NCBI RefSeq assembly: GCF_000685215.1
Contig: NZ_ARYJ01000012.1
Location: 1 to 64,000, forward strand
Length of the DNA: 64,000 nt
Direction of reading: 5' to 3'
Source: Hyphomonas jannaschiana VP2
Lineage (GTDB): Bacteria > Pseudomonadota > Alphaproteobacteria > Caulobacterales > Hyphomonadaceae
Both the position numbers and the translations under genes were made by a program. How positions within the stretch are numbered: the stretch's first letter is position 1; every line of letters begins with the position of its first letter. Below are positions 52,133-60,591 of this stretch, piece by piece. The notes beneath the pieces were generated by a model. It searched no databases. It was given only the letters and a program-made list of their open reading frames with translations, and was not told the origin of the DNA.

Positions 52133-53063
52133 GGCAGTCAGTCCAGATCAATCGGGTATCGCTGACGTTACTGCAGCTGAGGCCCCCCGCAACCTCGAAG
52201 GTGCACTCTGGATGACGGCGTCAGGCCTCGTCTTCACCGTGTTCCTCACCCTGTCCAAGGTTCAATCGGCCGAATACGATCCCGGCTTCCTCGCTTTCTT
52301 CCGGTCATTCATCGCCCTGATCCTGACGCTGCCGGTCATCGTGCAACAGGGCTGGGGCATCATGCGCATCCACCAGCCGGGCATGGTTCTGCTGCGCAGC
52401 CTGTTCGGAACGATGGGTTTCATTTTCGGCTTCTATGCCGTCTCCGCCCAGTTCGGACTGCCGCTGTCGGAGTTCAATGCGATCAGCTTTTCCCGCGCCA
52501 TGTTCATCACGGTGCTGGCGGCGGTGCTGCTGAAGGAGACGGTCGGCTGGCACCGCTGGGGCGCGACACTGGCCGGGTTTATCGGCGTGCTCATCATGAC
52601 CCAGCCGCAGGCAGGCGTCAGCCTCGGCACATTGCTGGCGCTGGCGGCCGCCTTCTGCATGGCCGGTGCGATCACGCTGGTGAAGCTGCTGTCGCGCCGG
52701 CACCGGCCGGTGACCCTGCTGATCTGGGCCAATCTGCTGTCTTCGGCGATGCTGTTGCCGCTCGCGATCTGGAAGATGCCGGAAATGATGCCCTCCTGGC
52801 AGGACTGGGCGCTGATCACGCTGATGGGTGGCTGCGGTGTGGCCGGGCAGTATTTCTACATAAGGGGCATGGCCATCGGGGACGCTTCGTTCCTGTCTCC
52901 GATCGATTATCTGCGCCTGCCCATGGCGGCGACGGTGGACTGGTTCCTGTTCAAGGCCCTGCCGGGGCCGTGGACCTGGGCCGGCACGGCCATCATCATC
53001 GGCGCGACGGCCTATATCACCCTGCGCGAACGCCATGTGCGCCGCCGCGCCAGAGGCGCCTGA
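52131..53063 (+). CDS. EamA/DMT family transporter
   Basis: The 310-residue protein has ten hydrophobic helices in two EamA repeats, with the second repeat from about residue 165. These carry drug or metabolite across the inner membrane; the substrate is unknown. AAGG lies upstream. A perfect hairpin (53052-53072) overlaps its stop codon. Confidence 0.9.
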   Translation: MAVSPDQSGIADVTAAEAPRNLEGALWMTASGLVFTVFLTLSKVQSAEYDPGFLAFFRSFIALILTLPVIVQQGWGIMRIHQPGMVLLRSLFGTMGFIFGFYAVSAQFGLPLSEFNAISFSRAMFITVLAAVLLKETVGWHRWGATLAGFIGVLIMTQPQAGVSLGTLLALAAAFCMAGAITLVKLLSRRHRPVTLLIWANLLSSAMLLPLAIWKMPEMMPSWQDWALITLMGGCGVAGQYFYIRGMAIGDASFLSPIDYLRLPMAATVDWFLFKALPGPWTWAGTAIIIGATAYITLRERHVRRRARGA

Positions 53064-53072
53064 AGCGCCTCT
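53052..53072 (+). terminator. Hairpin overlapping the EamA stop codon
   Basis: AGAGGCGC and GCGCCTCT form a perfect eight-base stem with a five-base loop that includes the TGA stop. The downstream bases are pyrimidine-rich but lack a strong T-run, so termination is only probable. Confidence 0.55.
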
Positions 53073-53138
53073 TCGAACTCTTCCCTTGTGAATAATGGCG
53101 AAATCGTTCATTGATCACGCCTGAAAAGGGAGACTCGT

Positions 53139-54161
53139 ATGGCCAAAGTTCTCGTCACCGGTGCTACCGGCTTCATTGCCGGTCATGTCATCCACCAGCT
53201 GCTGGAAGCCGGACATGAAGTGAGGGGTACGGCCCGTTCCGTTTCAAGGGAAACACCCCTGAACACGATTTTGAGCGACTATGCCGGCCAGCCCGTGCAC
53301 ATCGACATCGTCGAAGCGGACCTGAACAGCGATACCGGCTGGGCAGAGGCTGTCGAGGGCATGGATTATGTTCAGCACCTTGCCTCGCCTTTCCTGGCCG
53401 TGATGCCGAAAAACCATGATGAGCTGATCCGACCCGCCCGCGACGGGGCCCTGCGCGTGTTGAAAGCCTCGAAGGCCGCGGGCGTTAAGCGTGTCGTGAT
53501 GACCTCGTCCATGGCGGCCATCGCCTATGGCTGGGGCGATGCCCGGCCAAATCCGCTGACCGAGGAGCACTGGTCCAATCCGGACAATATGAAGGATAAC
53601 ACGGCCTATACCCGCTCGAAGACGATCGCGGAGAAGGCCGCCTGGGACTATATGGCCGGGGAGGGCGCCGGGATGGAGCTCTCCGTCATCAATCCGTCTG
53701 CCGTGCTCGGCCCGGCAATGAGCGCGGATGTCTCCACCTCGCTGCAGATCATTACCCAGCTGATGACGGGCAAGGCGCCTGCGTCCCCGCGCGTCGGCTT
53801 CTGCGTCGTCGATGTGCGCGATGTCGCGGACGCCCATGTGAAGGCGATGACCGTGCCGGACGCGGCAGGCGAGCGCTTCCTCGCCGCCGGCCGGTTCATG
53901 TGGATGAGCGAAGTTGCCGATGTGCTGCGCGAGCAATTCCCGGACTACCGGAAGAAATTGCCGAAGGGCGAGCTGCCGGACTGGCTGCTGAAAGCGCTGA
54001 CACTGGTGAACCCGCCGCTGAAGGCGGTCGTGCCCGAGCTTGGCCGCGAACGGCATTGCTCGAACGAGAAGGCGCGGCGTGTTCTCGGCTGGACGCCGCG
54101 CAGCGAGGAAGAGGCCATCATCGAGAGCGCGCAGACCCTGATTGATCTGAACGTGATCTAG
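53139..54161 (+). CDS. NAD-dependent epimerase/dihydroflavonol reductase-like protein
   Basis: The 340-residue extended SDR has VTGATGFIAGHV, VQHLASPF, and the catalytic YTRSK. It resembles dihydroflavonol-4-reductase-type aldehyde or ketone reductases. The natural substrate is unknown. Its TAG stop and the DsbB stop overlap within the palindrome CTAG. Confidence 0.9.
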   Translation: MAKVLVTGATGFIAGHVIHQLLEAGHEVRGTARSVSRETPLNTILSDYAGQPVHIDIVEADLNSDTGWAEAVEGMDYVQHLASPFLAVMPKNHDELIRPARDGALRVLKASKAAGVKRVVMTSSMAAIAYGWGDARPNPLTEEHWSNPDNMKDNTAYTRSKTIAEKAAWDYMAGEGAGMELSVINPSAVLGPAMSADVSTSLQIITQLMTGKAPASPRVGFCVVDVRDVADAHVKAMTVPDAAGERFLAAGRFMWMSEVADVLREQFPDYRKKLPKGELPDWLLKALTLVNPPLKAVVPELGRERHCSNEKARRVLGWTPRSEEEAIIESAQTLIDLNVI

Positions 54162-54676
54162 GCCTCGTTCCGGCCCCTGAACGTCGCACCAGCAGACATG
54201 AAGCTGGCGACAGCGAGAATGGCGGAGACGACGCCGTTCCATCCCGCCATGGACAGGCCCAGAATATAGAAAGGCGCGTCGGTACAGGATGGCACGGTCA
54301 TCGGGCGGTCCAGCGAGTCCATGTTCATGAGATCAATCTCGCCGCCGCCTGTGCAGCCGGTCGGCGGCGGGAAAATCTTCCACTCGACGCCGGAATGATA
54401 GAAGGCAACGACCACGCCGACCCCGAAGACGAGGCCGATCAGGACGTTCAGCGCCACGAGGAAACGCCGGGTTGGCCGCAGCTTCCACAGCGCAAGGCCC
54501 GTCAGCGTCATGGCGATCAGGGCCCAGTAAACCTCCCGCTGGCGCAGGCAAAGCGGGCAGGGATAGAGCTTGCCAAAGGTCTCGAAGGCATGCGCGGCGG
54601 CAAGCATCAGGGCGGACACCACGATTGCGGTGACCGGCCATTTCCAGTCTTTGAGAAGGCTCTTCAGGGCGCTCAT
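54158..54676 (-). CDS. dsbB: Disulfide bond formation protein DsbB
   Basis: The 172-residue membrane protein has four helices, the CPLC pair (Cys40, Cys43) in LYPCPLCLRQRE, and a second cysteine pair in the periplasmic loop (TGCTGGG and PSCTDAP). It reoxidises DsbA with quinone. The start at 54676 gives a normal N-terminus, and an alternative ATG at 54709 is possible. Neither has a strong ribosome site. Confidence 0.93.
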   Translation of the reverse strand: MSALKSLLKDWKWPVTAIVVSALMLAAAHAFETFGKLYPCPLCLRQREVYWALIAMTLTGLALWKLRPTRRFLVALNVLIGLVFGVGVVVAFYHSGVEWKIFPPPTGCTGGGEIDLMNMDSLDRPMTVPSCTDAPFYILGLSMAGWNGVVSAILAVASFMSAGATFRGRNEA

Positions 54677-54724
54677 TTCGGGCACGCTAGCATGCTGCCG
54701 CACCAGCAAAAGTGCGGCGCAGCG

Positions 54725-55366
54725 TCACGAGCCTAACAATCCCGTGAGCCACATCAGGGCGAAGTGAATCGCCGCCAGCGCGACCGGCAGGGCCAGCACC
54801 AACAGCATGGAAACCCAGAGGATCCCGAGGACGCAGCCGATCACGACAAGAATGCCATCCCGGTTAATCAGACCGAAGGCTGCCAGCGCCACGGCAAAGC
54901 CGGGCACCGTATTGGTCATTGGCAGCGGCACCAGGATCGATGCGCAGAAAATGCAAAGGACAAAGCCCAGTAGGCGTTCGGACCGCGGACCGGTAATCGC
55001 CCCGAAACGGGGCTTGGAGAAGTTTTCGATCCAGCCCAGCCATTTACGGCCGCCTTCCGCCATCGCGGTCAGGCCCTTGCGGTCAATCTTGCGGGTGCCG
55101 AGCGCATCCGGCAGCCAGGGCTGTTCATGGCCAAGGGCCATCTGCAGGGCGAGCGCCATCATTGGCAGCGCGACGATCTGGGGAACGCCATAGAGGAAGG
55201 GAATGCAGCAGGGCAGGGCCAGCAGGAACAGGCCGGCGCCGAAAGCGCTTTCGTCCAGCCGGTCAAAGATCTCGCGTAACGTATAGCCTTCCTCCGGCGC
55301 ACCGGCGGCCATCGCCTCAATGATCTGGAGCAGGGTTTTTTCGGTTCCGGTGTCGGTGACACTCAT
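54725..55366 (-). CDS. ExoD family exopolysaccharide synthesis protein
   Basis: The 213-residue membrane protein has LREIFDRLDESAFGAGLFLLALPCCIP followed by several helices, as in the ExoD family. In rhizobia exoD affects exopolysaccharide and alkali tolerance; here function is inferred. It is transcribed with or just upstream of dsbB. Confidence 0.88.
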   Translation of the reverse strand: MSVTDTGTEKTLLQIIEAMAAGAPEEGYTLREIFDRLDESAFGAGLFLLALPCCIPFLYGVPQIVALPMMALALQMALGHEQPWLPDALGTRKIDRKGLTAMAEGGRKWLGWIENFSKPRFGAITGPRSERLLGFVLCIFCASILVPLPMTNTVPGFAVALAAFGLINRDGILVVIGCVLGILWVSMLLVLALPVALAAIHFALMWLTGLLGS

Positions 55367-55451
55367 GTGCGCTCAGTACGTCCTGTTAATATGCCGCCCA
55401 GGGTAGATTGACGGGCAGGCCCGGCTCAGGCAGGAGAGCCTTCCCGATAGG

Positions 55452-55538
55452 GCCTCTGTGGCGGAATTGGTAGACGCGGCGGATTCAAAATCCGCTTCTG
55501 GCAACAGAGTGCCGGTTCGAGTCCGGCCAGAGGTACCA
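55452..55538 (+). tRNA. tRNA-Leu (anticodon CAA)
   Basis: The 87-base cloverleaf has acceptor GCCTCTG with CAGAGGT (a G-U first pair), D-loop GGAATTGGTAGAC, and anticodon CAA in GGATTCAAAATCC. The long variable arm is typical of leucine tRNA, the T-loop is GTTCGAGTC, and CCA is encoded. It converges with the DUF3299 gene 16 bases away. Confidence 0.95.
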
Positions 55539-55554
55539 GCGCATTTTCCCGCCA

Positions 55555-56253
55555 TCAGTATTCGTATTTCTCCACCCGGGTCAGATCGATGATGTAGGCA
55601 GCGTCCGCGAGGTCGCTTGTCTGTTTCTCTGCATGAAGCGTGCCTTCGATCCAGACGGCCTGCGGCAGGTCCTTCAGCAGGATCGGGTCTTCGGTGCGCA
55701 CGAAAATGGTCTGGTTCGGCGGCGGCGGCGGGGCATGGATGCAGGCGCCGAAGTAAGGCACCAGCAGGAACTCGCTGATTTCGGCCTTGGCGTCGTAAGA
55801 AAACGGCACAGTGTAGCCCGGCATCCGGATCTTCTTGCCGTCATAGGTGTCGACCGTATTGAACGAGCCGATCTGCGTGGCCGTATCGGCGGCTGAGCCT
55901 TCCTGGATGGAATAGAGTGTCGCCATCTGGGCCGCATACATTTTCTGCAGGCGCTCTTCCTCGCCCTCCGGCATCAGGTCTTCCCAGCCGATCTCGGTCA
56001 CGCCGCGGGCATTGATCTCTTCCTGTTCGCGCATCGCTTCGGCTGCAGCGGCGGCGACGGAAGAATCCTTTGCGGCTTGTTCCGCTTCGCTTTCGCCGAT
56101 CTTGTCTCCAACCTGCGGGCCGGCGGGGGCAGCGGTCGCGTCTGCGTTTGTTTCAGCCGGTATTTCGGCATCGGCGGGCGGCGCAGTCGCTTGTCCGCAA
56201 GCGGGCGACAGGCTGATCAGGATCAGGGCGGGGAGGAGGAGAGAACGCTTCAT
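55555..56253 (-). CDS. DUF3299 lipoprotein, metal-operon component
   Basis: The 232-residue protein has a lipobox SPAC (about Cys19), an Ala/Glu-rich linker, and a DUF3299 domain with MPGYTVPFSYD and the hallmark PYFGACIHAPPPPPNQ. It is the last gene of the DUF2796-ATPase-permease-DUF3299 operon. Such proteins accompany zinc-regulated ABC systems, and the cysteine and histidine in GACIH suggest metal binding, which is inference. Confidence 0.9.
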   Translation of the reverse strand: MKRSLLLPALILISLSPACGQATAPPADAEIPAETNADATAAPAGPQVGDKIGESEAEQAAKDSSVAAAAAEAMREQEEINARGVTEIGWEDLMPEGEEERLQKMYAAQMATLYSIQEGSAADTATQIGSFNTVDTYDGKKIRMPGYTVPFSYDAKAEISEFLLVPYFGACIHAPPPPPNQTIFVRTEDPILLKDLPQAVWIEGTLHAEKQTSDLADAAYIIDLTRVEKYEY

Positions 56254-56308
56254 GACTGTTTTCTTAGGCTTTCAGGGAGGGATGTGCCAGACGGGTTTCG
56301 CAACCTTG

Positions 56309-57577
56309 CTACAACTTCACGGACAGGCCGTCTGCGAGGGATCTGCGGAAAGCGGCCCAGGCGGGGATGGCCCCGGCCAGCAGGGAAGCGCCGGTGACGG
56401 CCAGCAGTGTCAGCAGGTCTGTCATGCCGGGCCCTGTGCCGCCAAGGGAAATGCCATAGCGCTGCATCACCATCGGCCCGGCGATCAGAATCAGGACATG
56501 CACGATCAGGATTCCGAGCAGGGCCCCGAGGAAGCCGATCAGCCCGGCCTCCAGTGTCAACAGGCCGAAAATGTGCCCCGGCCGCGCGCCAACCGCCCGC
56601 AGGATCGACATTTCCCGTCGCCGCTCGTTCAGGCTGGTCAGGATGGAGGTGAGGATCGAGACGACGCCGACCGCGATCACGAAGATGGAGACAGCCAGCA
56701 GGGCCCGCTCGGCCATCGCCGTGACACTCCACAGCTCGGCCAGCGCCTCACCGGGAATGATCGCCATCAGGGGCTCGCCCTTATTGGTGTTGATCTCGCG
56801 CCGTGTGCGCAGGATCGTGCCCTTGCGCTTCAGCCCGGCATAGACGGCCGTGATCGTCTTGGGCGTCAGGTTGAAACTACGGATCATGTCTTCTGTGATC
56901 GAGTCGGAGAGCGGGTTCTTTGCCCCGGTCTCCCAGCCGACATGGATCGCCGTGATCGCTTCGAGGGAGACGATCACGGTCCGGTCGACTGGTGTGCCGG
57001 TCGGCGCGAGGATACCGACCACGCGGAAGGGCCGGTTCTCGTGGCCCGAGCCAAAATCTGCCTTGCCAAGGCCGTGCGAGAGAACCAGCGGCGTCCCGAT
57101 GTCATAACCAAGCTCGCGGGCCACGTCGGCGCCGATCACGGCATCGAACAGATCGTCCATCTCAACGCCTTTGGCAAAGCGCAGGCTCTGGCCGCGGCCA
57201 TACTGATAGTGCTCGAAATAGGCATGGTTCGTGCCCATCACGCGGAAACCGCGATGGCTGTCACCGAGCGAGATCGGCACCGTCCAGGCGATGTCGTCGC
57301 GTGTGGCCAGTTCCTGATAGGTCGGCCAGGAAATCTCCGCCGTCGCATTGCCCATCCGGAAGACCGAATAGAGCAGCAGGTTCACGCTACCAGTGGGCGC
57401 GCCAATAATCAGATCTGTGCCGGAGATCGTGTGGCCGAACCCTTCGCGCGCGCCAGTGCGGGCCTTGTCGACGCCCAGGAAAAGGGCGACCGACAGGGCG
57501 ACAGCCAGCAGGGTCAGCAGCACCGAAGCACGCCGGTTCAGCAGGCTTTTCCAGGCGAGGGCAAACAGGGCCTTCAT
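56309..57577 (-). CDS. ABC transporter permease, FtsX/LolC-like
   Basis: The 422-residue protein has one N-terminal helix, a large periplasmic MacB-like domain (about 45-280), then three helices with LNERRREMSILRAVGARPGHIF, the cytosolic coupling segment of FtsX permeases. It pairs with the ATPase encoded upstream, whose stop overlaps its start by four bases. Confidence 0.92.
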   Translation of the reverse strand: MKALFALAWKSLLNRRASVLLTLLAVALSVALFLGVDKARTGAREGFGHTISGTDLIIGAPTGSVNLLLYSVFRMGNATAEISWPTYQELATRDDIAWTVPISLGDSHRGFRVMGTNHAYFEHYQYGRGQSLRFAKGVEMDDLFDAVIGADVARELGYDIGTPLVLSHGLGKADFGSGHENRPFRVVGILAPTGTPVDRTVIVSLEAITAIHVGWETGAKNPLSDSITEDMIRSFNLTPKTITAVYAGLKRKGTILRTRREINTNKGEPLMAIIPGEALAELWSVTAMAERALLAVSIFVIAVGVVSILTSILTSLNERRREMSILRAVGARPGHIFGLLTLEAGLIGFLGALLGILIVHVLILIAGPMVMQRYGISLGGTGPGMTDLLTLLAVTGASLLAGAIPAWAAFRRSLADGLSVKL

Positions 57578-58284
57578 GCGCTTACTCCCGCCTTGTTGAT
57601 TTCGGAGAGGTCGACTGCCCGGTCGAACAGGCGGGCGAGGCTCGCGTCATGGCTGACGAACAGGAGCGCTGCGCCGGTACGTCCGGCCTCCTCGCTGAGG
57701 AGTTCGATGAATCTGTCGCGCGCATCGGCGTCGAGCGCAGAAGTTGGCTCGTCGGCGATGACGATGTCCGGCCCGCCCATCAGGGCGCGGGCGGCGGCGA
57801 CCCGTTGCTGCTGGCCGACAGACAAGTCAGAGACGCGGCGACCAAGCAGGGTCTCATTCGTCAGGCCCAGCCGGCCAAGCAGGCGGCGCGCTTCGCCTTC
57901 GGCATCCTTGCCGACTTTTGCGCGTCGGGCAGGGGAGAAGTGAAGCGGCAGCGTCACGTTCCCGGTGACCGAGAGATAAGGCACCAGATTGAACATCTGG
58001 AAGATGACGCCGAGATGATCGGCCCGCACGCGGTCGCGTTTTGCGGCGCTGAGTGTCGCCATGTCATTGCCCAGAACGTCGACCGTGCCGGTCTCGGGGC
58101 TGAGCACACCGGCAATCAGGCCGAGCAGAGTGGATTTTCCGGAGCCGGATGGTCCGCGCAGGAACAGTTTTTCGCCCCGGTGGAGCGTAAAGCGTTCGAT
58201 GTCCAGAACGGGCGGATGCCCCGGCCAGGCAAAACGAAGATTGTCTACCCGGATGGCATCCGTGCCGGCGGTCTCAGGCTGCAT
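57574..58284 (-). CDS. ABC transporter ATP-binding protein, LolD-like
   Basis: The 236-residue ATPase has Walker A GPSGSGKST (44-52), the Q-loop in IFQMFNLVPYL, the signature LSVGQQQRVAAARAL, Walker B IVIADEPTSALD and the H-loop in LFVSHD. It drives the FtsX-like permease. Its ATG touches the DUF2796 stop (TGATG). Confidence 0.94.
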   Translation of the reverse strand: MQPETAGTDAIRVDNLRFAWPGHPPVLDIERFTLHRGEKLFLRGPSGSGKSTLLGLIAGVLSPETGTVDVLGNDMATLSAAKRDRVRADHLGVIFQMFNLVPYLSVTGNVTLPLHFSPARRAKVGKDAEGEARRLLGRLGLTNETLLGRRVSDLSVGQQQRVAAARALMGGPDIVIADEPTSALDADARDRFIELLSEEAGRTGAALLFVSHDASLARLFDRAVDLSEINKAGVSA

Positions 58285-58910
58285 CAGTCGAAATCGATCT
58301 CTGTGTCGCTGGGAGTGAGTTCCTTGGCGACCTGCTGGCCCTCGGGGCCGAGATAGATCGCATCGATATGTTCGAAGGCGGGGTAGCGTTCGAAGACGTG
58401 CACCAGCATGCCCTCCACCCGGTCAATCTTCTTGCACCGCCAGACAACAGACACGGTCATTGCGCCATGGGTGCCGTCGGTGCGGCCGGTGATGGAGCGT
58501 TCGGTCTCTTCGCAGACCGTTGGCCCGATCGGCTCGACGATGCCTTCGGCATATTTCTCGGCCTTGGGGCCTTCCGGCACCTTGGTTTCCGACAGGCCGA
58601 AATTGGCGAGCGGCGCATCGAGGCTGACGGTCAGGAAGTCGTCCTCCCGTGTAATCGCCAGTTCGCCGCCGCCATGTTCATGCGCTTCGCCGGCATGGCC
58701 TTCGTCATGATCATTGGCCGCTTCGAGTTCGGCAACCGCCTCCGGCGCCGCGGGCCTGTCGGCGTCGACTGCAATGGCGGCTTCGGTCAGCTCGGATTCT
58801 TGCACAGGTGATGGAGGTTCATAGGGGTCGCTGGCAGGGCCGCAGGCGGCAAGTCCTATCAGGCTGGCGGCGGAAATGGCCGCAACCGGCCAGAAACGAA
58901 ATGAAATCAT
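58284..58910 (-). CDS. DUF2796 His-rich lipoprotein, probable zinc-binding component
   Basis: The 208-residue protein has a lipobox LAAC (Cys23) and a histidine-rich segment at about 68-79 (HDEGHAGEAHEHGG), followed by the DUF2796 domain with LAITREDDFLTVSLDAPLANF. It is likely the periplasmic zinc-binding part of the system. GGAGG lies seven bases before the ATG at 58910. It is the first gene of the operon, next to the candidate operator. Confidence 0.9.
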   Translation of the reverse strand: MISFRFWPVAAISAASLIGLAACGPASDPYEPPSPVQESELTEAAIAVDADRPAAPEAVAELEAANDHDEGHAGEAHEHGGGELAITREDDFLTVSLDAPLANFGLSETKVPEGPKAEKYAEGIVEPIGPTVCEETERSITGRTDGTHGAMTVSVVWRCKKIDRVEGMLVHVFERYPAFEHIDAIYLGPEGQQVAKELTPSDTEIDFD

Positions 58911-58980
58911 CGTGGGCCTCCGAAGTGCCACACAGTGGGTTAGTGCAGAAAGGTCAATATTTTTTGTCGCGAAGCTGATA

Positions 58981-58995
58981 GTGATACTATATCAC
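58981..58995. promoter_or_regulatory. Candidate Zur/Fur-type operator between the DUF2796 operon and ZIP gene
   Basis: GTGATA-CTA-TATCAC is a perfect palindrome in an AT-rich stretch of the 152-base divergent spacer. Zur boxes of alphaproteobacteria have a similar layout with GTTATA arms. Since both flanking units look zinc-related, one repressor may control both. Confidence 0.65.
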
Positions 58996-59062
58996 ATTTA
59001 ATCAAGGCGGGGCTTGCAGAAGTCCTTCTGCCAATCTCACATCGCCGCCGGTTTACGCACAT

Positions 59063-59848
59063 ATGCTCAATTCGCTCCAGGCCCCTCTTCTGTTCGGCTT
59101 GACCGCTGCCTTCATCACCACGCTCGGCCTGATCACCGTGTCCGTGCGCGGGGACTGGAGTGCGCGTTATTCCGGCCTGTTTGCGCTGGCGGCTGGCGGC
59201 ATGCTGGTCAGCCTGACCCTGCTGCACATTGCGCCGGAAGCCTTTGAGCTCACGACCCATACGCCCGTTTTCCTCATGGTCGGCTTCTTCGGCGGTCTGA
59301 TCCTGCATTTCGGGATCGGGGCGGCCTTTCCGGAGAGCGCGGACCGCGGGCGAACCGCCGCGATCACGCCGCTCGCCGCCGTTGCGATCCATTCGTTGCT
59401 GGACGGGATGATCTATTCGGTGACCTTCGCGGCGAGCTTCTCATCCGGCGTTTATGCCGCAGCCTCGTTGATGCTGCACGAGTTTCCCGAAGGCGTGATC
59501 GCCTTTGCCATCCTGCGCCGGCACAGCTTTTCAAACCGCGAATCCTTTATCTGGGCGTTCCTTGCGTCTGCGGTGACGACGCCGCTTGGCGTTATCGTCG
59601 CGACGCCTTTCATGTACGGCCTGACGCCGGACATTATCGGCAGCCTGTTCGCGGTCTCTGCCGGTCTCCTCCTTTATGTTGCGACCGGCCCGCTGATGGA
59701 GCCGCTGGGGGAGGAACCGCCCATGCGCAGCTTGCTGGCACTCAGTGCGGGCGTGGGGCTCGCCATTCTGATGGCGCTCATGCCGCTACATCCTCATCAC
59801 GATGAGGGCGGCCAGCCAGCGCCGATACCTCACGAAATCACGCACTGA
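59063..59848 (+). CDS. ZIP family metal transporter
   Basis: The 261-residue membrane protein has about eight helices and metal-site segments AIHSLLDGMIY and LMLHEFPEGVIAFAIL in helices 4 and 5. The C-terminus is rich in histidine (HPHHDEGG, PHEITH). It would import Zn2+ or a related metal. It is divergent from the Zrg-like operon. Confidence 0.92.
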   Translation: MLNSLQAPLLFGLTAAFITTLGLITVSVRGDWSARYSGLFALAAGGMLVSLTLLHIAPEAFELTTHTPVFLMVGFFGGLILHFGIGAAFPESADRGRTAAITPLAAVAIHSLLDGMIYSVTFAASFSSGVYAAASLMLHEFPEGVIAFAILRRHSFSNRESFIWAFLASAVTTPLGVIVATPFMYGLTPDIIGSLFAVSAGLLLYVATGPLMEPLGEEPPMRSLLALSAGVGLAILMALMPLHPHHDEGGQPAPIPHEITH

Positions 59849-59979
59849 CCGGCACATCGCTTGCAGCTTCAGCCGCAACAGGCGGGAGAGGTTGAAGGCG
59901 GATGCAATCCAGGCGGAAGGGCTCTGTTTACAAAATCCATGGACAAGCGGGAGGTCGGGACACCGGAGACCGCCGCCCC

Positions 59980-60591
59980 ATGCTCACCCTGCCGCTTCTC
60001 GCCCATATGTCCTCGGCTGCCATTGCGGCCGGGATCACGGCCTGCCTCACTTATGGCCAGTACAATGTTGCAAGCGGTCCGAACGGGTCCGGCCTGATGC
60101 CGCCGGCAAGCGTGCTGAATCCCAATGCCCGGACCGGCGCCATGCTCGACCCTCTGGCGGAGATGGCCAGCGCCATGACCTCCTTGAAACAGGAACGGGC
60201 CAAGGCAGAGCGTAACCGTGCCATGATCGACTGGCTGGCGGGCCTGCAGACCCGCTTCACCGTCCAGCGGCTGGAAACCGGTCTCGTCTACAAGGTCCGC
60301 TACGCTCCTGCGGGGGAGACCGGCACGGTGCTGCAGGATTTTGTGGCCGTGCCTTATGGGCCGGAACTTCCCTTTGCCATCAGCCTGCAGGCCGGGGAGG
60401 CCGGGATGGTGCGTGTCGAAGGCTTGTCCTGCGCCGGTCAGGTAACGCTCGCTCAGCTGGACCCTGCTGCCGGTGAGCAGGCGGCGGAAACCGCTGCCAT
60501 GTCACGCGCCGAGGCCTATCTGCAAAAGCCGGAGGCGGCCGATCCGGCCCTGCCGGCCGATTGCCTGATGGTGCGCCTGAAACGCGGTTAG
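59980..60591 (+). CDS. Exported protein of unknown function
   Basis: I do not recognise this 203-residue protein. It has a hydrophobic N-terminus, a segment MASAMTSLKQERAKAERNRAMIDWL that is probably helical, and a beta-rich C-terminal region with one pair of cysteines. GGAG lies eleven bases before the ATG at 59980; the frame begins 26 codons earlier. Its stop overlaps that of phaZ by four bases. Confidence 0.75.
   Translation: MLTLPLLAHMSSAAIAAGITACLTYGQYNVASGPNGSGLMPPASVLNPNARTGAMLDPLAEMASAMTSLKQERAKAERNRAMIDWLAGLQTRFTVQRLETGLVYKVRYAPAGETGTVLQDFVAVPYGPELPFAISLQAGEAGMVRVEGLSCAGQVTLAQLDPAAGEQAAETAAMSRAEAYLQKPEAADPALPADCLMVRLKRG

Noticed and set aside
56012-57943. A 643-codon plus-strand open frame over the ABC permease and ATPase
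   Set aside because: The minus-strand genes carry Walker and FtsX signatures and overlapping starts, so the plus frame is not a gene.
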